DNA of 64,000 nucleotides, taken from assembly GCF_000770795.1 (NCBI RefSeq), contig NZ_JRKJ01000016.1, positions 62,001 through 126,000 of the forward strand, written 5' to 3'. Made by a program: the position numbers and the translations under genes. This document shows, piece after piece, positions 16,622-25,353 of this stretch. The stretch's first letter is position 1, and every line of letters starts with the position of its first letter. The notes under the pieces are model-generated. The model made no database searches. It was not told the origin of the DNA and saw nothing but the letters and a program-made list of their open reading frames with translations. Source of the stretch: Lysobacter dokdonensis DS-58. Its GTDB lineage: Bacteria > Pseudomonadota > Gammaproteobacteria > Xanthomonadales > Xanthomonadaceae.

Positions 16622-17788
16622 ATGGCCCTGCTCCGCGGTTGCTGCGCCCTGCTCGCCTGCGTTCCCGCCCTCGCCTTCGCGCAGGTGTCGGCGGAGTGGA
16701 ACTTGCGCCTGCGCAACGAACAGGTCGACGACGACGCCTTTCGTCAGCACGCCGATGCCACGACAGCGCGATTGCGCCTCGGCGCGCGTTTCACGTTGTC
16801 CGACGAATGGTCGGCTCTCGTCGAGGGAGAAGGCATCGCCGCGGCCGGCGCGCACGACGATGGCACCAACGCCCATCGCACGTTGCCTGCGATCATCGAT
16901 CCCGCCGGCGCGGAGTTGAACCAGGCGTGGGTGGCGTGGAAGCGCGCCGGCGTGCAGGCCACGCTGGGGCGCCAACGCGTCGTGTTCGGCAACCAGCGCT
17001 GGGTGGGCAACAGCGGTTGGCGACAGAACGAGCAGACCTTCGATGCGCTGTCCGCGCAATGGCACGTGCGCGATCGTCTCGACGTGCGGTATGCCTGGTT
17101 CGATAGCGTCCATCGCGTCGCGGGTGATCGCGCGCGCGATCCGCTGGCGCGCGAACGCAACCTGTCGACGCACGCGTTCTCGCTGCAATGGGCGGGCGAC
17201 GCGACGTCGCAGTGGCAGGCGTTCGCGTTGTTGCACGAGGACCAGGATGTCCGCACCGCCTCGACGGTCACGACCGGCCTGCGGTTTTCGACGACGCGCC
17301 CACCGAAGACGCACGGCCCGTCGATCGCGGCGGAATACGCCCTGCAACGCGATTACGCCGACAACCCGCTGCACTTCGCGCACGCGTACTGGCGAATCGA
17401 GCCGGCATGGACCTTCGCGCACGCGACCGGACGCCTCGGGTGGGAACACCTGGGCGGCAACGGCCGCCACGCCTTGCAGACACCGCTCGCGAGCCTGCAC
17501 GCGTTCAACGGATGGGCCGACAAGTTCAACACGACGCCGCCCGGCGGCCTCGAAGACCGCTGGATCGCGGTCGACGGTGCCGCGCGAGAGGGCAAGCTCG
17601 AGTGGCAAGTCGCATGGCACCGCTACGATGCGGACGTCGGCGGCGCTTACGGCACGGAGTCGAACGCGTCGCTGGCCTTCCCTGTCGGGACAAGCGTCAA
17701 GGGCCTGGTCAAGTTCGCAGATTACGCGGCCGACGGATTCGCGAAGGACACGACGAAGGTGTGGCTCCAGTTCGAGTGGGCGCACTGA
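16622..17788 (+). CDS. Outer-membrane porin, alginate-export (AlgE-like) family
   Basis: 388 residues. A signal peptide ends at LAFAQ; the rest is an alternating beta-barrel with many aromatic girdle residues, ending in LQFEWAH. The pattern EWNLRLRNEQVDDDAF ... LNQAWVAWKR ... ATLGRQRVVFGNQRWVG is typical of alginate_exp-family barrels. Members occur in nitrate/NO-related operons as general anion channels. It has its own AGGAGG ribosome binding site and FNR box and is divergent from the nirK unit, so passage of nitrite or another anion under low oxygen is the likely role. Its 3' end overlaps the convergent cysteine-synthase-like gene by 80 bp. Confidence 0.8.
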   Translation: MALLRGCCALLACVPALAFAQVSAEWNLRLRNEQVDDDAFRQHADATTARLRLGARFTLSDEWSALVEGEGIAAAGAHDDGTNAHRTLPAIIDPAGAELNQAWVAWKRAGVQATLGRQRVVFGNQRWVGNSGWRQNEQTFDALSAQWHVRDRLDVRYAWFDSVHRVAGDRARDPLARERNLSTHAFSLQWAGDATSQWQAFALLHEDQDVRTASTVTTGLRFSTTRPPKTHGPSIAAEYALQRDYADNPLHFAHAYWRIEPAWTFAHATGRLGWEHLGGNGRHALQTPLASLHAFNGWADKFNTTPPGGLEDRWIAVDGAAREGKLEWQVAWHRYDADVGGAYGTESNASLAFPVGTSVKGLVKFADYAADGFAKDTTKVWLQFEWAH

Positions 17789-18827
17789 CCGCGTCGTCCA
17801 GTTCCGCCGGCAGCGCGGGCGGCGCGATCCCGCGCTCGCGCAACCACGCCGGCGAGTACAAGGTTTCGTCGTAACGCTCGCCGCGGTCGCACAACAGGCC
17901 GACGATGCTGCCGCGTGCGCCGCACGCGCGCATCGTTGCGGCCAGGCGCAGGCACGCGATGAAGTTCGTGCCGGACGAACCGCCGTAACGACGGCCGAGC
18001 AAGCCTTCCAGCGCATGCATGCCGGCGATGGAGTGCGCGTCCTCCACTTCGATGACGCGGTCCACCACTTCGAACACGAATCCCGGTTCGACCCGTGGCC
18101 GTCCGATGCCTTCGATGACGGTGCCGCGCGAAGCGGTCGCCGCGCGATCGCGCGTGCGCCACCCTGCGGCGAACGCACTGCCCGCGGGGTCGGCGACGCA
18201 CAGTTGCGTCTGCAGTCCGCGATAGCGCAGGTAGCGGCCGATCGTCGCGGAGGTTCCGCCCGTGCCGGCGCCGCACACCACCCACGTCGGCTCGGCGTCG
18301 GGTTCGTGCGCCATCTGCGCGAGCATCGATTCGGCGATGTTGTTGTTGCCGCGCCAATCGGTCGCGCGTTCGGCCAATCCGAACTGGTCGAGATGGCAGG
18401 CGCCACGTTCGGCGTGCCAGCGGGCGCGCTCGTGCACCGTCGCCGGATCGTCGACCAGGTCGCACACGCCGCCCAAGGCGCGCACGTCGGCGATCTTGCG
18501 CGGTGCGGTACCGGCGGGCATCACCGCGACGAAGGGCAGGCCGAGCAGCCGGGCGAACCACGCTTCCGAGATCGCCGTGCTTCCGGACGAGGCATCGACG
18601 ATCGTCTGGCCACGATGCAAGCGTCCGTTGCACAACGCGTACAGGAACAACGATCGCGCCAGGCGATGTTTCAGGCTCCCGGTCGGATGCGAAGCCTCGT
18701 CCTTCAGGTAGAACGCGATGTCGGGAAACGCGGGCAAGTCCAACCGCAGCAAATGCGTGTCCGCCGAGCGCGCCTGTTCCTGGCGCAGTTGCGCCATCGC
18801 GCCGGCGAGCCACGCGCGGTCGGTCAT
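17709..18827 (-). CDS. PLP-dependent cysteine synthase family protein
   Basis: 372 residues. HPTGSLKHRLARSL holds the PLP lysine, VDASSGSTAISEAWFARLLG corresponds to the substrate-binding loop, and VCGAGTGGTSATIGRYLR the phosphate loop, as in CysK/CysM. The ATG overlaps the stop of the SirB2 gene (ATGA), placing it as the last gene of the norB unit. Cysteine synthase homologues are sometimes linked to NO or iron-sulphur repair; whether this one makes cysteine is unknown. A GTG 12 bases upstream is an alternative start. The C-terminal arginine- and serine-rich tail runs into the convergent porin gene. Confidence 0.82.
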   Translation of the reverse strand: MTDRAWLAGAMAQLRQEQARSADTHLLRLDLPAFPDIAFYLKDEASHPTGSLKHRLARSLFLYALCNGRLHRGQTIVDASSGSTAISEAWFARLLGLPFVAVMPAGTAPRKIADVRALGGVCDLVDDPATVHERARWHAERGACHLDQFGLAERATDWRGNNNIAESMLAQMAHEPDAEPTWVVCGAGTGGTSATIGRYLRYRGLQTQLCVADPAGSAFAAGWRTRDRAATASRGTVIEGIGRPRVEPGFVFEVVDRVIEVEDAHSIAGMHALEGLLGRRYGGSSGTNFIACLRLAATMRACGARGSIVGLLCDRGERYDETLYSPAWLRERGIAPPALPAELDDAVSAPTRTGATPSSCPSRIRRPRNLRT

Positions 18828-19231
18828 CAGGACAGCCACCAGCGCACCATCCCGAGCGGATCGTGTGCACGCGCCGTGGCGTAGATCGCGCCGAACGCGA
18901 GCAATGCCGCCACGTAACCGATCGTCCCCCGCGTCCGCTCGATGCGCGCCTGCTTCAACGCGATCGTGCCGAGCGCGATGTAGGTGACGATCAGCGCCAG
19001 CTTGACCGCGAGCCAGCCGTTGCCGAATACCGCGTGCGGCAGCACGGTGAGCAGCATCAGTGCGGCGGTGAGCAAGGCGGTGTCGATCGCCCAGCTCGCC
19101 CAGCGCACCGTGTTCGCATACGGCCAGCGTGCGCCGCCCAGCGCGAAGCCGCCCCGCAGCGCGAACAGTGCGCCGCTCAGCAGTGCAACGAAGATGTGGA
19201 AGGCCTTGATCTGCGGATAGAACTCGATCAT
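18827..19231 (-). CDS. SirB2 family membrane protein
   Basis: 134 residues with four predicted spans. FYPQIKAFHIFVALLSGALF ... LRGG matches the start of the SirB2 family, and the regularly spaced hydrophobic helices complete it. SirB2 is named from Salmonella but its biochemical role is not defined. It is translationally coupled to nnrS upstream and to the cysteine-synthase-like gene downstream by ATGA overlaps, so it belongs to the NO-response unit. Confidence 0.8.
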   Translation of the reverse strand: MIEFYPQIKAFHIFVALLSGALFALRGGFALGGARWPYANTVRWASWAIDTALLTAALMLLTVLPHAVFGNGWLAVKLALIVTYIALGTIALKQARIERTRGTIGYVAALLAFGAIYATARAHDPLGMVRWWLS

Positions 19232-20463
19232 CCCGGCTTCCCGTCGATGCGCGCGGTGAGATAGATGCGGCCCAGGCGCGCGATCCACGGGGCCAGCGCC
19301 ACGATCCAACCGATCGCCGCCACCGCGTGCCATCGCATCGGATCCGCGCTCAGCTCCGCGGCCACGCGCACGACGGCGATCACCTGCAACGCACAGAATG
19401 CGAACCACGCCGCCGCCGGCATCCGCAACGGACGGCCCGAATGGCCTTGCGTCACGCGCGTCACCATCGCGACCAGCACGCTGCCGAAGAAGCCGATGAA
19501 CAGCGCATGGGCCGGCGCGCGTCCGAGCGCGAAGGCGCCCGTCGTCGCGTACACGATGCTCTGCGCCGCGTAGAGGACGAAGGTGATGGGCAGCCACGCA
19601 AACCCGATGAACAACACGCGCAGCAACGCAGGTTGCGGGCCGATGGGCCACCACCGCACGCACATCACGAGCGTGCAGGCCAACAGGCCCAGGTCCGCGA
19701 CCCACAGCCAGGCATAGGCGTGCAGCAGCTCGAGCGTCAGGTGCAGCACGACGAGCGTCCACGTCGCGGCGAGCAACCCCAACGGACGCCAGGGCACGTA
19801 CCCCGCGACGACGTTGCTCGCGAAGAACGGAAACATGCGGTGCGCGACGGTGACGTACATCGGCAGCAGGAAACCGAACGTGCCGACCTTGATCGCGACG
19901 AACGCCCAGATCGGCGAGGCCCCGAACACGAACGCGGTCCACGCGACGAGCCCCACGCCGCCCAGCGAGAGCGCGGCCAGGCACGAACGCGCGTGCCATG
20001 TGGCGCCGCGTTCGCGCATGACGAGCCAGGCGAGGGTCGCGATCGCGTAAAGCCATCCGGCCAGTGTCGACACGACGCCGACCTCGATGCCGGCCGACCA
20101 TCCGCAGGCGCCCAGCAGCGTCGCGAGCTGGCCGCCGAACAGGCCCACGCCCACGGGGACGTAGCGCGCGCGCCGCAACTCCGGCAGGCCCATCCAGCGC
20201 GGAAACACCGTGAGCAGGAAGCCGAAGATGAAACTCGCCAGCACCTGGTACTGCATGACGATCGCATGCAACCACCCGGCGTAAGGCGTGGGCTGCGCCA
20301 TCCGGAGCACGTCGGGCCAGCGCGTGGAGACCAGCCACGCCGCCCACCACGCCATCGCCAGGAGCAGGTTGCCCGCACCGATGAAGAACATCATGCGATG
20401 CGGCGCCTGGAGCAGCAGGCGCGGCGATGCACCCGCGCGCGCCTGCGATGCGACGTCGTGCAT
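19228..20463 (-). CDS. nnrS: NnrS family haem-copper membrane protein (NO tolerance)
   Basis: 411 residues with about twelve spans. Family blocks are visible: HRMMFFIGAGNLLLAMAWW, GWLHAIVMQYQVLASFIFGF, VAHRMFPFF and HALFIGFFGSVLVAMVTRVT followed by QGHSGRPL. NnrS is a haem- and copper-containing protein that protects against nitrosative stress. It begins four bases after norB and overlaps sirB2, forming norB-nnrS-sirB2-cysK-like. FNR control is expected through the box before norB. Confidence 0.92.
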   Translation of the reverse strand: MHDVASQARAGASPRLLLQAPHRMMFFIGAGNLLLAMAWWAAWLVSTRWPDVLRMAQPTPYAGWLHAIVMQYQVLASFIFGFLLTVFPRWMGLPELRRARYVPVGVGLFGGQLATLLGACGWSAGIEVGVVSTLAGWLYAIATLAWLVMRERGATWHARSCLAALSLGGVGLVAWTAFVFGASPIWAFVAIKVGTFGFLLPMYVTVAHRMFPFFASNVVAGYVPWRPLGLLAATWTLVVLHLTLELLHAYAWLWVADLGLLACTLVMCVRWWPIGPQPALLRVLFIGFAWLPITFVLYAAQSIVYATTGAFALGRAPAHALFIGFFGSVLVAMVTRVTQGHSGRPLRMPAAAWFAFCALQVIAVVRVAAELSADPMRWHAVAAIGWIVALAPWIARLGRIYLTARIDGKPG

Positions 20464-20466
20464 GCC

Positions 20467-22782
20467 TCAGCGCTCCGCGTCCGTCGCGCCGTCGGGCACC
20501 GGCAGGCGCTTGGGCGCGACCCAGAGCCGGAACACGAACCACGCCAACGCCAGTGCGCCGATGCTGAAGATCGTGTCGCCCGGCACGCGCATCCAGACCA
20601 GCATGTCGACGATCGGACGCTGCATGAACTCCGCCGAGCGCGCATACGCGTAGCCGTGTTCGATGGCCGCCAGCAACTGCATCGTGCCGATGGGCAGCAG
20701 CGTGAGCAGCGCCATCAGCACCAGTCCGATGTTGAAGCACCAGAACGCCACCTTCAGCGCACGCGTGTCCCACACCATCTGGCCGCGCAACCCGCGCATG
20801 CAGAACAGGATCAGCGCGATGCCCAGCATGCCGTACACGCCGAACAGCGCAGTGTGGCCATGCAGCGGCGTCAGGTTCAGGCCCTGCATGAAGTACAGCG
20901 ACAGCGGCGGGTTGATCAGGAAGCCGAACAGCCCCGCACCGACCAGGTTCCAGAACGACACCGCGACGAAGAACAGGATCGGCCAGCGATAGCGCGCCAT
21001 CCACGGCACGGCGTGGCCGAGCTTGTAGGTGTGGTAAGCCTCGAAGCCGATGTAGGCCAGCGGCACGACTTCCAGTGCGCTGAAGCTCGCACCCAGCGCC
21101 ACCACCGTGGTGGGCGTGCCGACGAAGTACAGGTGGTGCAACGTGCCCAGCACGCCGCCGCTCATGAAGATGATCGTGGCGAACAGCACCGCGGTCGTCG
21201 CCGACTTCGCCTCGACCAGCCCCAGGCGCGTGAAGATCAGCGCCATCACCGCGGTGGCGAAGACTTCGAAGAAGCCTTCCACCCACAGGTGCACGAGCCA
21301 CCAGCGCCAATACTCGACTTCCGAAATGTGCGTGTGCTCGCCCCACATCAGCGCGGCGCCGAAGAACAGGCCGATGCACACGGTGGACAGGAACAACAAT
21401 CCGACGATCGCCTTGGTGTCGGTGCGCGGCCCGCGCAACACCGGCCACAACGCACGGCCGACGAGCGTCAGCCACAGCAGCAGGCCGATGAACAGGAACC
21501 ATTGCCAGAAGCGGCCCATGTCCGCGTATTCCCAGCCCTGGTGGCCCCACCAGAAGTTCAGGTCGAGCCCGAGCTTCTGCATCACCGCCAGCCATTGGCC
21601 CGCGAACGCGCCGACGACGATGATCAACAGGCACGCCCACAACGCATTGACGCCGAAGCGCTGGAATTTCGGCTCGTGCCCCGACAACGCCGGTGCGATG
21701 TACAAGCCCGTGCCGAGCCACGCCACCGCGATCCACAACACCGCCAACTGCGTGTGCCAGGTGCGCGTGATCGAATACGGCAGGATGTCGGAGATCGCGA
21801 AGCCGTAGGCCTGCTGGCCTTCGACCTGGTAGTGGGCCGTCATCGCCCCGAGCAGGATCTGCACGAGGAACAGCGCGAGCACCACCCAGAAATACTTCGC
21901 CGTGGCGCGCATCGACGGTGTCACGCGCAGCGCGGCCATCGGATCGCTCGACGGAATCGCGTGCGCCGCCTCTCCCCGTCCGTGCGTGCGCGCGTGATGC
22001 CAGCCGAGCAATCCGATGCCGGCGATCAGGAACAACACACTGAAGGCCGACCACACCCACATCGACGGCGGCGGCGTGTTGCCGAGCAAGGGCTCGCTCG
22101 GCCAGTTGTTGGTGTAGGTCACCTGCTTCGTCGCGACGCCGGCCTCGCCGGTGGAATTCGCGTCGGCCGGGCGTTCGGTGCCGGCCGCCCACGCCGTCCA
22201 CCAGAAGAAGGCCGTCAGCGAGCGGCGGTTGGCCGCGTCGGGCACGGTGCCTTCCTTCATCGCGTAGGCCTCGCGCAAGCGCGCGGTGGCCGGGTCGTTG
22301 CCGAACAGACTCTCGTAGTGCGCGGCCACGTTGGACAGCGCGATGACGCGTTCGCGCGTCAACGTGATCACGCCGGTGGTGGCGTCGTAGGTATTTGCGC
22401 GGAACTGCGCCTGCAGCCGTCCGCGCAACGCGGCCTGCCGCTCGGCGGTCAACTTCGCATACGACACGCTGCCTTCGGCGCGCGCCCACTGGTCAAGGAG
22501 CGCGGTGGCTTCGCGATGCAGCCAGTCGGCGCTCCAGTCGGGCGCGACGTAGCCGCCGTGGCCCCAGATCGACCCCAGCTGCATGCCCCCCATCGATTGC
22601 CACACCTGGCGGCCGCGCTCGATGTCGTGGCGCGTGTAGACCGTCGCGCCCGTGGTATCGACGACGCGCTCGGGCACCGGCGGCGCGGCGCGGAAGATTT
22701 CGCCCCCCGCCCACAGCAATACCGCGAACGACGCGATCAACAGCGCCGCCAGCCCCAGCCAAAGCTTCCGCGTGCTTTCCAT
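20467..22782 (-). CDS. norB: Quinol-dependent nitric oxide reductase (qNor)
   Basis: 771 residues, the length of single-subunit qNor. The N-terminal extension (residues 1-210) carries TRHDIERGRQVWQSMGGMQ and GSIWGHGGYVAPDWSADW, as in other qNors, and replaces NorC. The catalytic domain has the haem and FeB histidines in RTWHTQLAVLW, HLWVEGFFEVF, LHHLYF and HGHTALFG. It reduces NO to N2O with electrons from quinol in the inner membrane, disposing of the NO made by NirK. An FNR box and an SD-covering palindrome precede it. Confidence 0.96.
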   Translation of the reverse strand: MESTRKLWLGLAALLIASFAVLLWAGGEIFRAAPPVPERVVDTTGATVYTRHDIERGRQVWQSMGGMQLGSIWGHGGYVAPDWSADWLHREATALLDQWARAEGSVSYAKLTAERQAALRGRLQAQFRANTYDATTGVITLTRERVIALSNVAAHYESLFGNDPATARLREAYAMKEGTVPDAANRRSLTAFFWWTAWAAGTERPADANSTGEAGVATKQVTYTNNWPSEPLLGNTPPPSMWVWSAFSVLFLIAGIGLLGWHHARTHGRGEAAHAIPSSDPMAALRVTPSMRATAKYFWVVLALFLVQILLGAMTAHYQVEGQQAYGFAISDILPYSITRTWHTQLAVLWIAVAWLGTGLYIAPALSGHEPKFQRFGVNALWACLLIIVVGAFAGQWLAVMQKLGLDLNFWWGHQGWEYADMGRFWQWFLFIGLLLWLTLVGRALWPVLRGPRTDTKAIVGLLFLSTVCIGLFFGAALMWGEHTHISEVEYWRWWLVHLWVEGFFEVFATAVMALIFTRLGLVEAKSATTAVLFATIIFMSGGVLGTLHHLYFVGTPTTVVALGASFSALEVVPLAYIGFEAYHTYKLGHAVPWMARYRWPILFFVAVSFWNLVGAGLFGFLINPPLSLYFMQGLNLTPLHGHTALFGVYGMLGIALILFCMRGLRGQMVWDTRALKVAFWCFNIGLVLMALLTLLPIGTMQLLAAIEHGYAYARSAEFMQRPIVDMLVWMRVPGDTIFSIGALALAWFVFRLWVAPKRLPVPDGATDAER

Positions 22783-22787
22783 CTCAC

Positions 22788-22807
22788 CCTCCCATGATCA
22801 TGGGAGG
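22788..22807 (-). promoter_or_regulatory. Perfect 20-bp palindrome covering the norB ribosome binding site
   Basis: CCTCCCATGATCATGGGAGG is fully self-complementary and ends six bases before the norB start codon. In the mRNA it would form an 8-bp stem with a four-base loop that hides the GGGAGG Shine-Dalgarno sequence; as DNA it could instead be an operator. It matches no NsrR or NorR site that I know. Confidence 0.55.
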
Positions 22808-22836
22808 CATCGTGCGTGCGGCCGCGCGCGACCGCC

Positions 22837-22850
22837 TTGACCCAAGTCAA
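22837..22850 (-). promoter_or_regulatory. FNR-type box for the norB operon
   Basis: TTGACCCAAGTCAA: perfectly symmetric half-sites (TTGAC/GTCAA) around a four-base spacer, centred about 61 bp before the norB start. The half-site TTGAC is the variant shared by Fnr/Anr/Dnr regulators. Confidence 0.8.
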
Positions 22851-22872
22851 GCCGCGAGGCGATTCGGGCGGG

Positions 22873-23646
22873 TCAGTGCCTGAGGACGGGCGCGGCCAGG
22901 GCGTGGAGCGCGTCCACGTCCAGCAACTCGACTTCGCGCCCTGCCACGTGCACCAGGTTGTCGCGGTGGAACCGGGCCAGCACGCGGCTCACGGTTTCGG
23001 GCGCCAGGCGCAGGTAATTGCCGATGTCGGTGCGCGACATCGTGAGTTGGAAGCGGTGCGCGGAGAACCCCCGCACTTGGAGGCGCTGCGACAGGCCCAT
23101 GAGGAACGCGGCCATCCGCTGGTCCGCCGACCAATCGGCCGCCAGCAACTCGGCGCGCCCGATGTCGCGGCTGAGCAATCGGAACAACTGCCGTTGCAAT
23201 CCGGGCATCCGCGCGGCGAGGACGGCCATCTTGGGGAACGAGAAGCGGCACAGCATGACGGTGTCGAGCGCCACGGCGTTGCACGGATAGTGCTCGCCGT
23301 CGATGCCGTTGAGGCCGATGATTTCCCCGGGCAGATGGAACCCCAGCACGTGTTCGTGCCCGTCCGCATCGACGACGTAGGTCTTCACCGTGCCCGCGCG
23401 CACGGCCGCGATCGCATCGAAGCGATCGCCCTCGCGGAACACGTGGTCGCCCGGCGACAGCGGGCCATGGTGTTCGACCAGCACGTGCAGGTCGGCCAGG
23501 GCGCCCTTGTCCATGCCCTGGTCCATGCAGGCCTGCGAGAACGCGCAGGTCGAACAGAAATGCAGCGCGTCGCCGTCGTCGGACAGCGTGCGCGCATCGG
23601 TGCTCGGAAAGACGGCCGGCCTCATCCGGGGCCCATGGTACGTCAT
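22873..23646 (-). CDS. fnr: Fnr/Anr-type oxygen-sensing transcription regulator
   Basis: 257 residues. The N-terminal cysteines C31-x2-C34-x5-C40 plus C122 (HYPCN) match the spacing of E. coli FNR (C20, C23, C29, C122), so a [4Fe-4S] oxygen sensor is expected. A cyclic-nucleotide-type beta-roll follows, then a helix-turn-helix with TDIGNYLRLAPETVSRVLAR, where E, S and R are the FNR base-reading residues. It lies 13 bases after hemN and 90 bases before norB. It probably controls the four FNR boxes here, including its own operon's. A start at the second methionine (residue 8) is also possible. Confidence 0.93.
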   Translation of the reverse strand: MTYHGPRMRPAVFPSTDARTLSDDGDALHFCSTCAFSQACMDQGMDKGALADLHVLVEHHGPLSPGDHVFREGDRFDAIAAVRAGTVKTYVVDADGHEHVLGFHLPGEIIGLNGIDGEHYPCNAVALDTVMLCRFSFPKMAVLAARMPGLQRQLFRLLSRDIGRAELLAADWSADQRMAAFLMGLSQRLQVRGFSAHRFQLTMSRTDIGNYLRLAPETVSRVLARFHRDNLVHVAGREVELLDVDALHALAAPVLRH

Positions 23647-23659
23647 GCGTTGCAGGCGG

Positions 23660-25057
23660 TCAGATCGCGCGGGAGAAGCGCGGCGTCGCCACGTCGGCGG
23701 GCGCGTCGAGGTAGCGGTCGAAGCACATCGCGACGTTGCGCAGCAGCAGGCGGCCCCGCGCAGTGACCGCGATGCGGTGTCGCTCGATGCGTACCAGTCC
23801 GTCCTCGACCAGCGGCGTCAATCGCGCGAGCGCATCGCCGAAATACGTGCGGAAGTCGATGTGGAAACGACGCTCGATTTCGTCGATCCCGACTTCGCCC
23901 TGGCACATGAGCGACTGGATGAGGCTCGCGCGCAATCGATCGTCCTCGTCCATCCGCATGCCGCGGAACACCGGCAGGCGCCCGGCGTCGAGCATCGCTT
24001 CCCAGGTCGGGAGATCGCGCGCGTTCTGGCAGAAGGTATCGGCGACGTGGCTGATGGCGCTGACGCCGACGCCGACCAGGTCGCTGTCGGCATGCGTGGT
24101 GTATCCCATGAAATTCCGGTGCAAGCCGCCGTGCGACTGCGCGACGGCGAGTTCGTCGTCCGGCAGCGCGAAGTGGTCCATGCCGATGTAGACGTAGCCG
24201 GCCTGCGTGAGGCGTGCGATGGCCTGCCGCAACAACGCCAGGCGCGCTTCGGCGTCGGGCAGCGCGAACGCATCGATCCTGCGTTGCGGCTTGAAGAGCG
24301 TCGGCAGATGCGCGTACCCGTAGACGGCGACGCGGTCCGGCCGCATGTCGACGACGGTGTCCAGCGTGCGGTCGAAGCCTGCGACGGTCTGCTTCGGCAA
24401 ACCGTAGATCAAGTCGATGTTGACGGAGCGGAAGCCTTCGGCGCGACACGCATCGACGACCGCGCGGGTCTCCTCGACGCTCTGCACGCGGTTGACCGCG
24501 ACCTGCACGTCGTGGTCGAAATCCTGCACGCCGAGGCTCGCGCGATTGAAGCCGCAGGCCGCCAGGTGCGCGATGTCGCGCGGATCGACGTGGCGCGGGT
24601 CCAGCTCGATGGAGATGTCGCGATCGGGTCCCTGCGCCATGCGGAAGTGCGTGCCGATCGTGTCGATCGTTTCCTGCAATTGCGCCGGCGACAGGAAGTT
24701 CGGCGTACCGCCGCCGAAGTGCACCTGGATCAGCTCGCGATCGCGATCGAACATCTCCGCCGCGAGCGCGATCTCGCGGTACAGGCGGGCCAGGTAGCCG
24801 TCCGCGCGCGCCTTGTCGCGCGTGATGACGCGATTGCAGCCGCAGTAGAAGCACGGGCTCTCGCAGAAGGGAACGTGCACGTACAACGACAGCCGCCGCG
24901 GGATCGGATCCCCGTTGCTCGACGCGGCGGCCTGCCGAAATTCCCGCTCACCGAATCCGGCGTGGAATTGCGGCGCCGTCGGGTACGAGGTGTAGCGCGG
25001 GCCGGGCCGGTCGTAACGGCGCAACAGATCGGCATCGAAGTCGAGCGTGCTGTCCAT
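23660..25057 (-). CDS. hemN: Oxygen-independent coproporphyrinogen III dehydrogenase
   Basis: 465 residues. The radical SAM motif ESPCFYCGCN, HFGGGTPNFLSPAQL and GFNRASLGVQDFD are all typical of HemN; PRYTSYPTAPQF near the N-terminus is the family's leading motif. The enzyme makes protoporphyrinogen precursors without oxygen, supplying haem for NorB, NirK's cytochrome domain and anaerobic oxidases. The ATG lies four bases after the Cys-rich peptide gene and fnr follows closely, so the three form one FNR-controlled transcript. Confidence 0.95.
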   Translation of the reverse strand: MDSTLDFDADLLRRYDRPGPRYTSYPTAPQFHAGFGEREFRQAAASSNGDPIPRRLSLYVHVPFCESPCFYCGCNRVITRDKARADGYLARLYREIALAAEMFDRDRELIQVHFGGGTPNFLSPAQLQETIDTIGTHFRMAQGPDRDISIELDPRHVDPRDIAHLAACGFNRASLGVQDFDHDVQVAVNRVQSVEETRAVVDACRAEGFRSVNIDLIYGLPKQTVAGFDRTLDTVVDMRPDRVAVYGYAHLPTLFKPQRRIDAFALPDAEARLALLRQAIARLTQAGYVYIGMDHFALPDDELAVAQSHGGLHRNFMGYTTHADSDLVGVGVSAISHVADTFCQNARDLPTWEAMLDAGRLPVFRGMRMDEDDRLRASLIQSLMCQGEVGIDEIERRFHIDFRTYFGDALARLTPLVEDGLVRIERHRIAVTARGRLLLRNVAMCFDRYLDAPADVATPRFSRAI

Positions 25058-25061
25058 CGCC

Positions 25062-25298
25062 TCAGCCCCCGCATCCGCCACAACACTCCGACGCCAGCCG
25101 CTCGACGTCGGACGGCGCGACGAGCAGCCCGGCCGAGTGCAACGCGCGCAACACCTCCGCGTCGGTCAGTTGCGTGGAAATACGCAAACGACCCGCGGCA
25201 TCCACGTCCACGAGCGCGGCGGGATCCATGTCGCCCAATCGGCTGGCGATGCTGTCGAGGCTGGCGACGTGCGAGGAAGGGCAGACGAGGTATTGCAT
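25062..25298 (-). CDS. Small Cys-rich protein (CCGGCGG tail) upstream of hemN
   Basis: 78 residues, no signal peptide. The N-terminus reads MQYLVCPSSH and the C-terminus ends ECCGGCGG, so four cysteines could bind a metal or cluster. The middle, VDAAGRLRISTQLTDAEVLRALHSAG, resembles a small helical heavy-metal-associated fold but not convincingly. A GGGAG ribosome binding site precedes the ATG, and an FNR box is centred 62 bp upstream. It is probably the first gene of the hemN-fnr unit. Function unknown. Confidence 0.65.
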   Translation of the reverse strand: MQYLVCPSSHVASLDSIASRLGDMDPAALVDVDAAGRLRISTQLTDAEVLRALHSAGLLVAPSDVERLASECCGGCGG

Positions 25299-25353
25299 GG
25301 CGGTGGACTCCCGATGGATGCGGGAATCCTCCGCGATGCAGGCCGGGTCGGCC

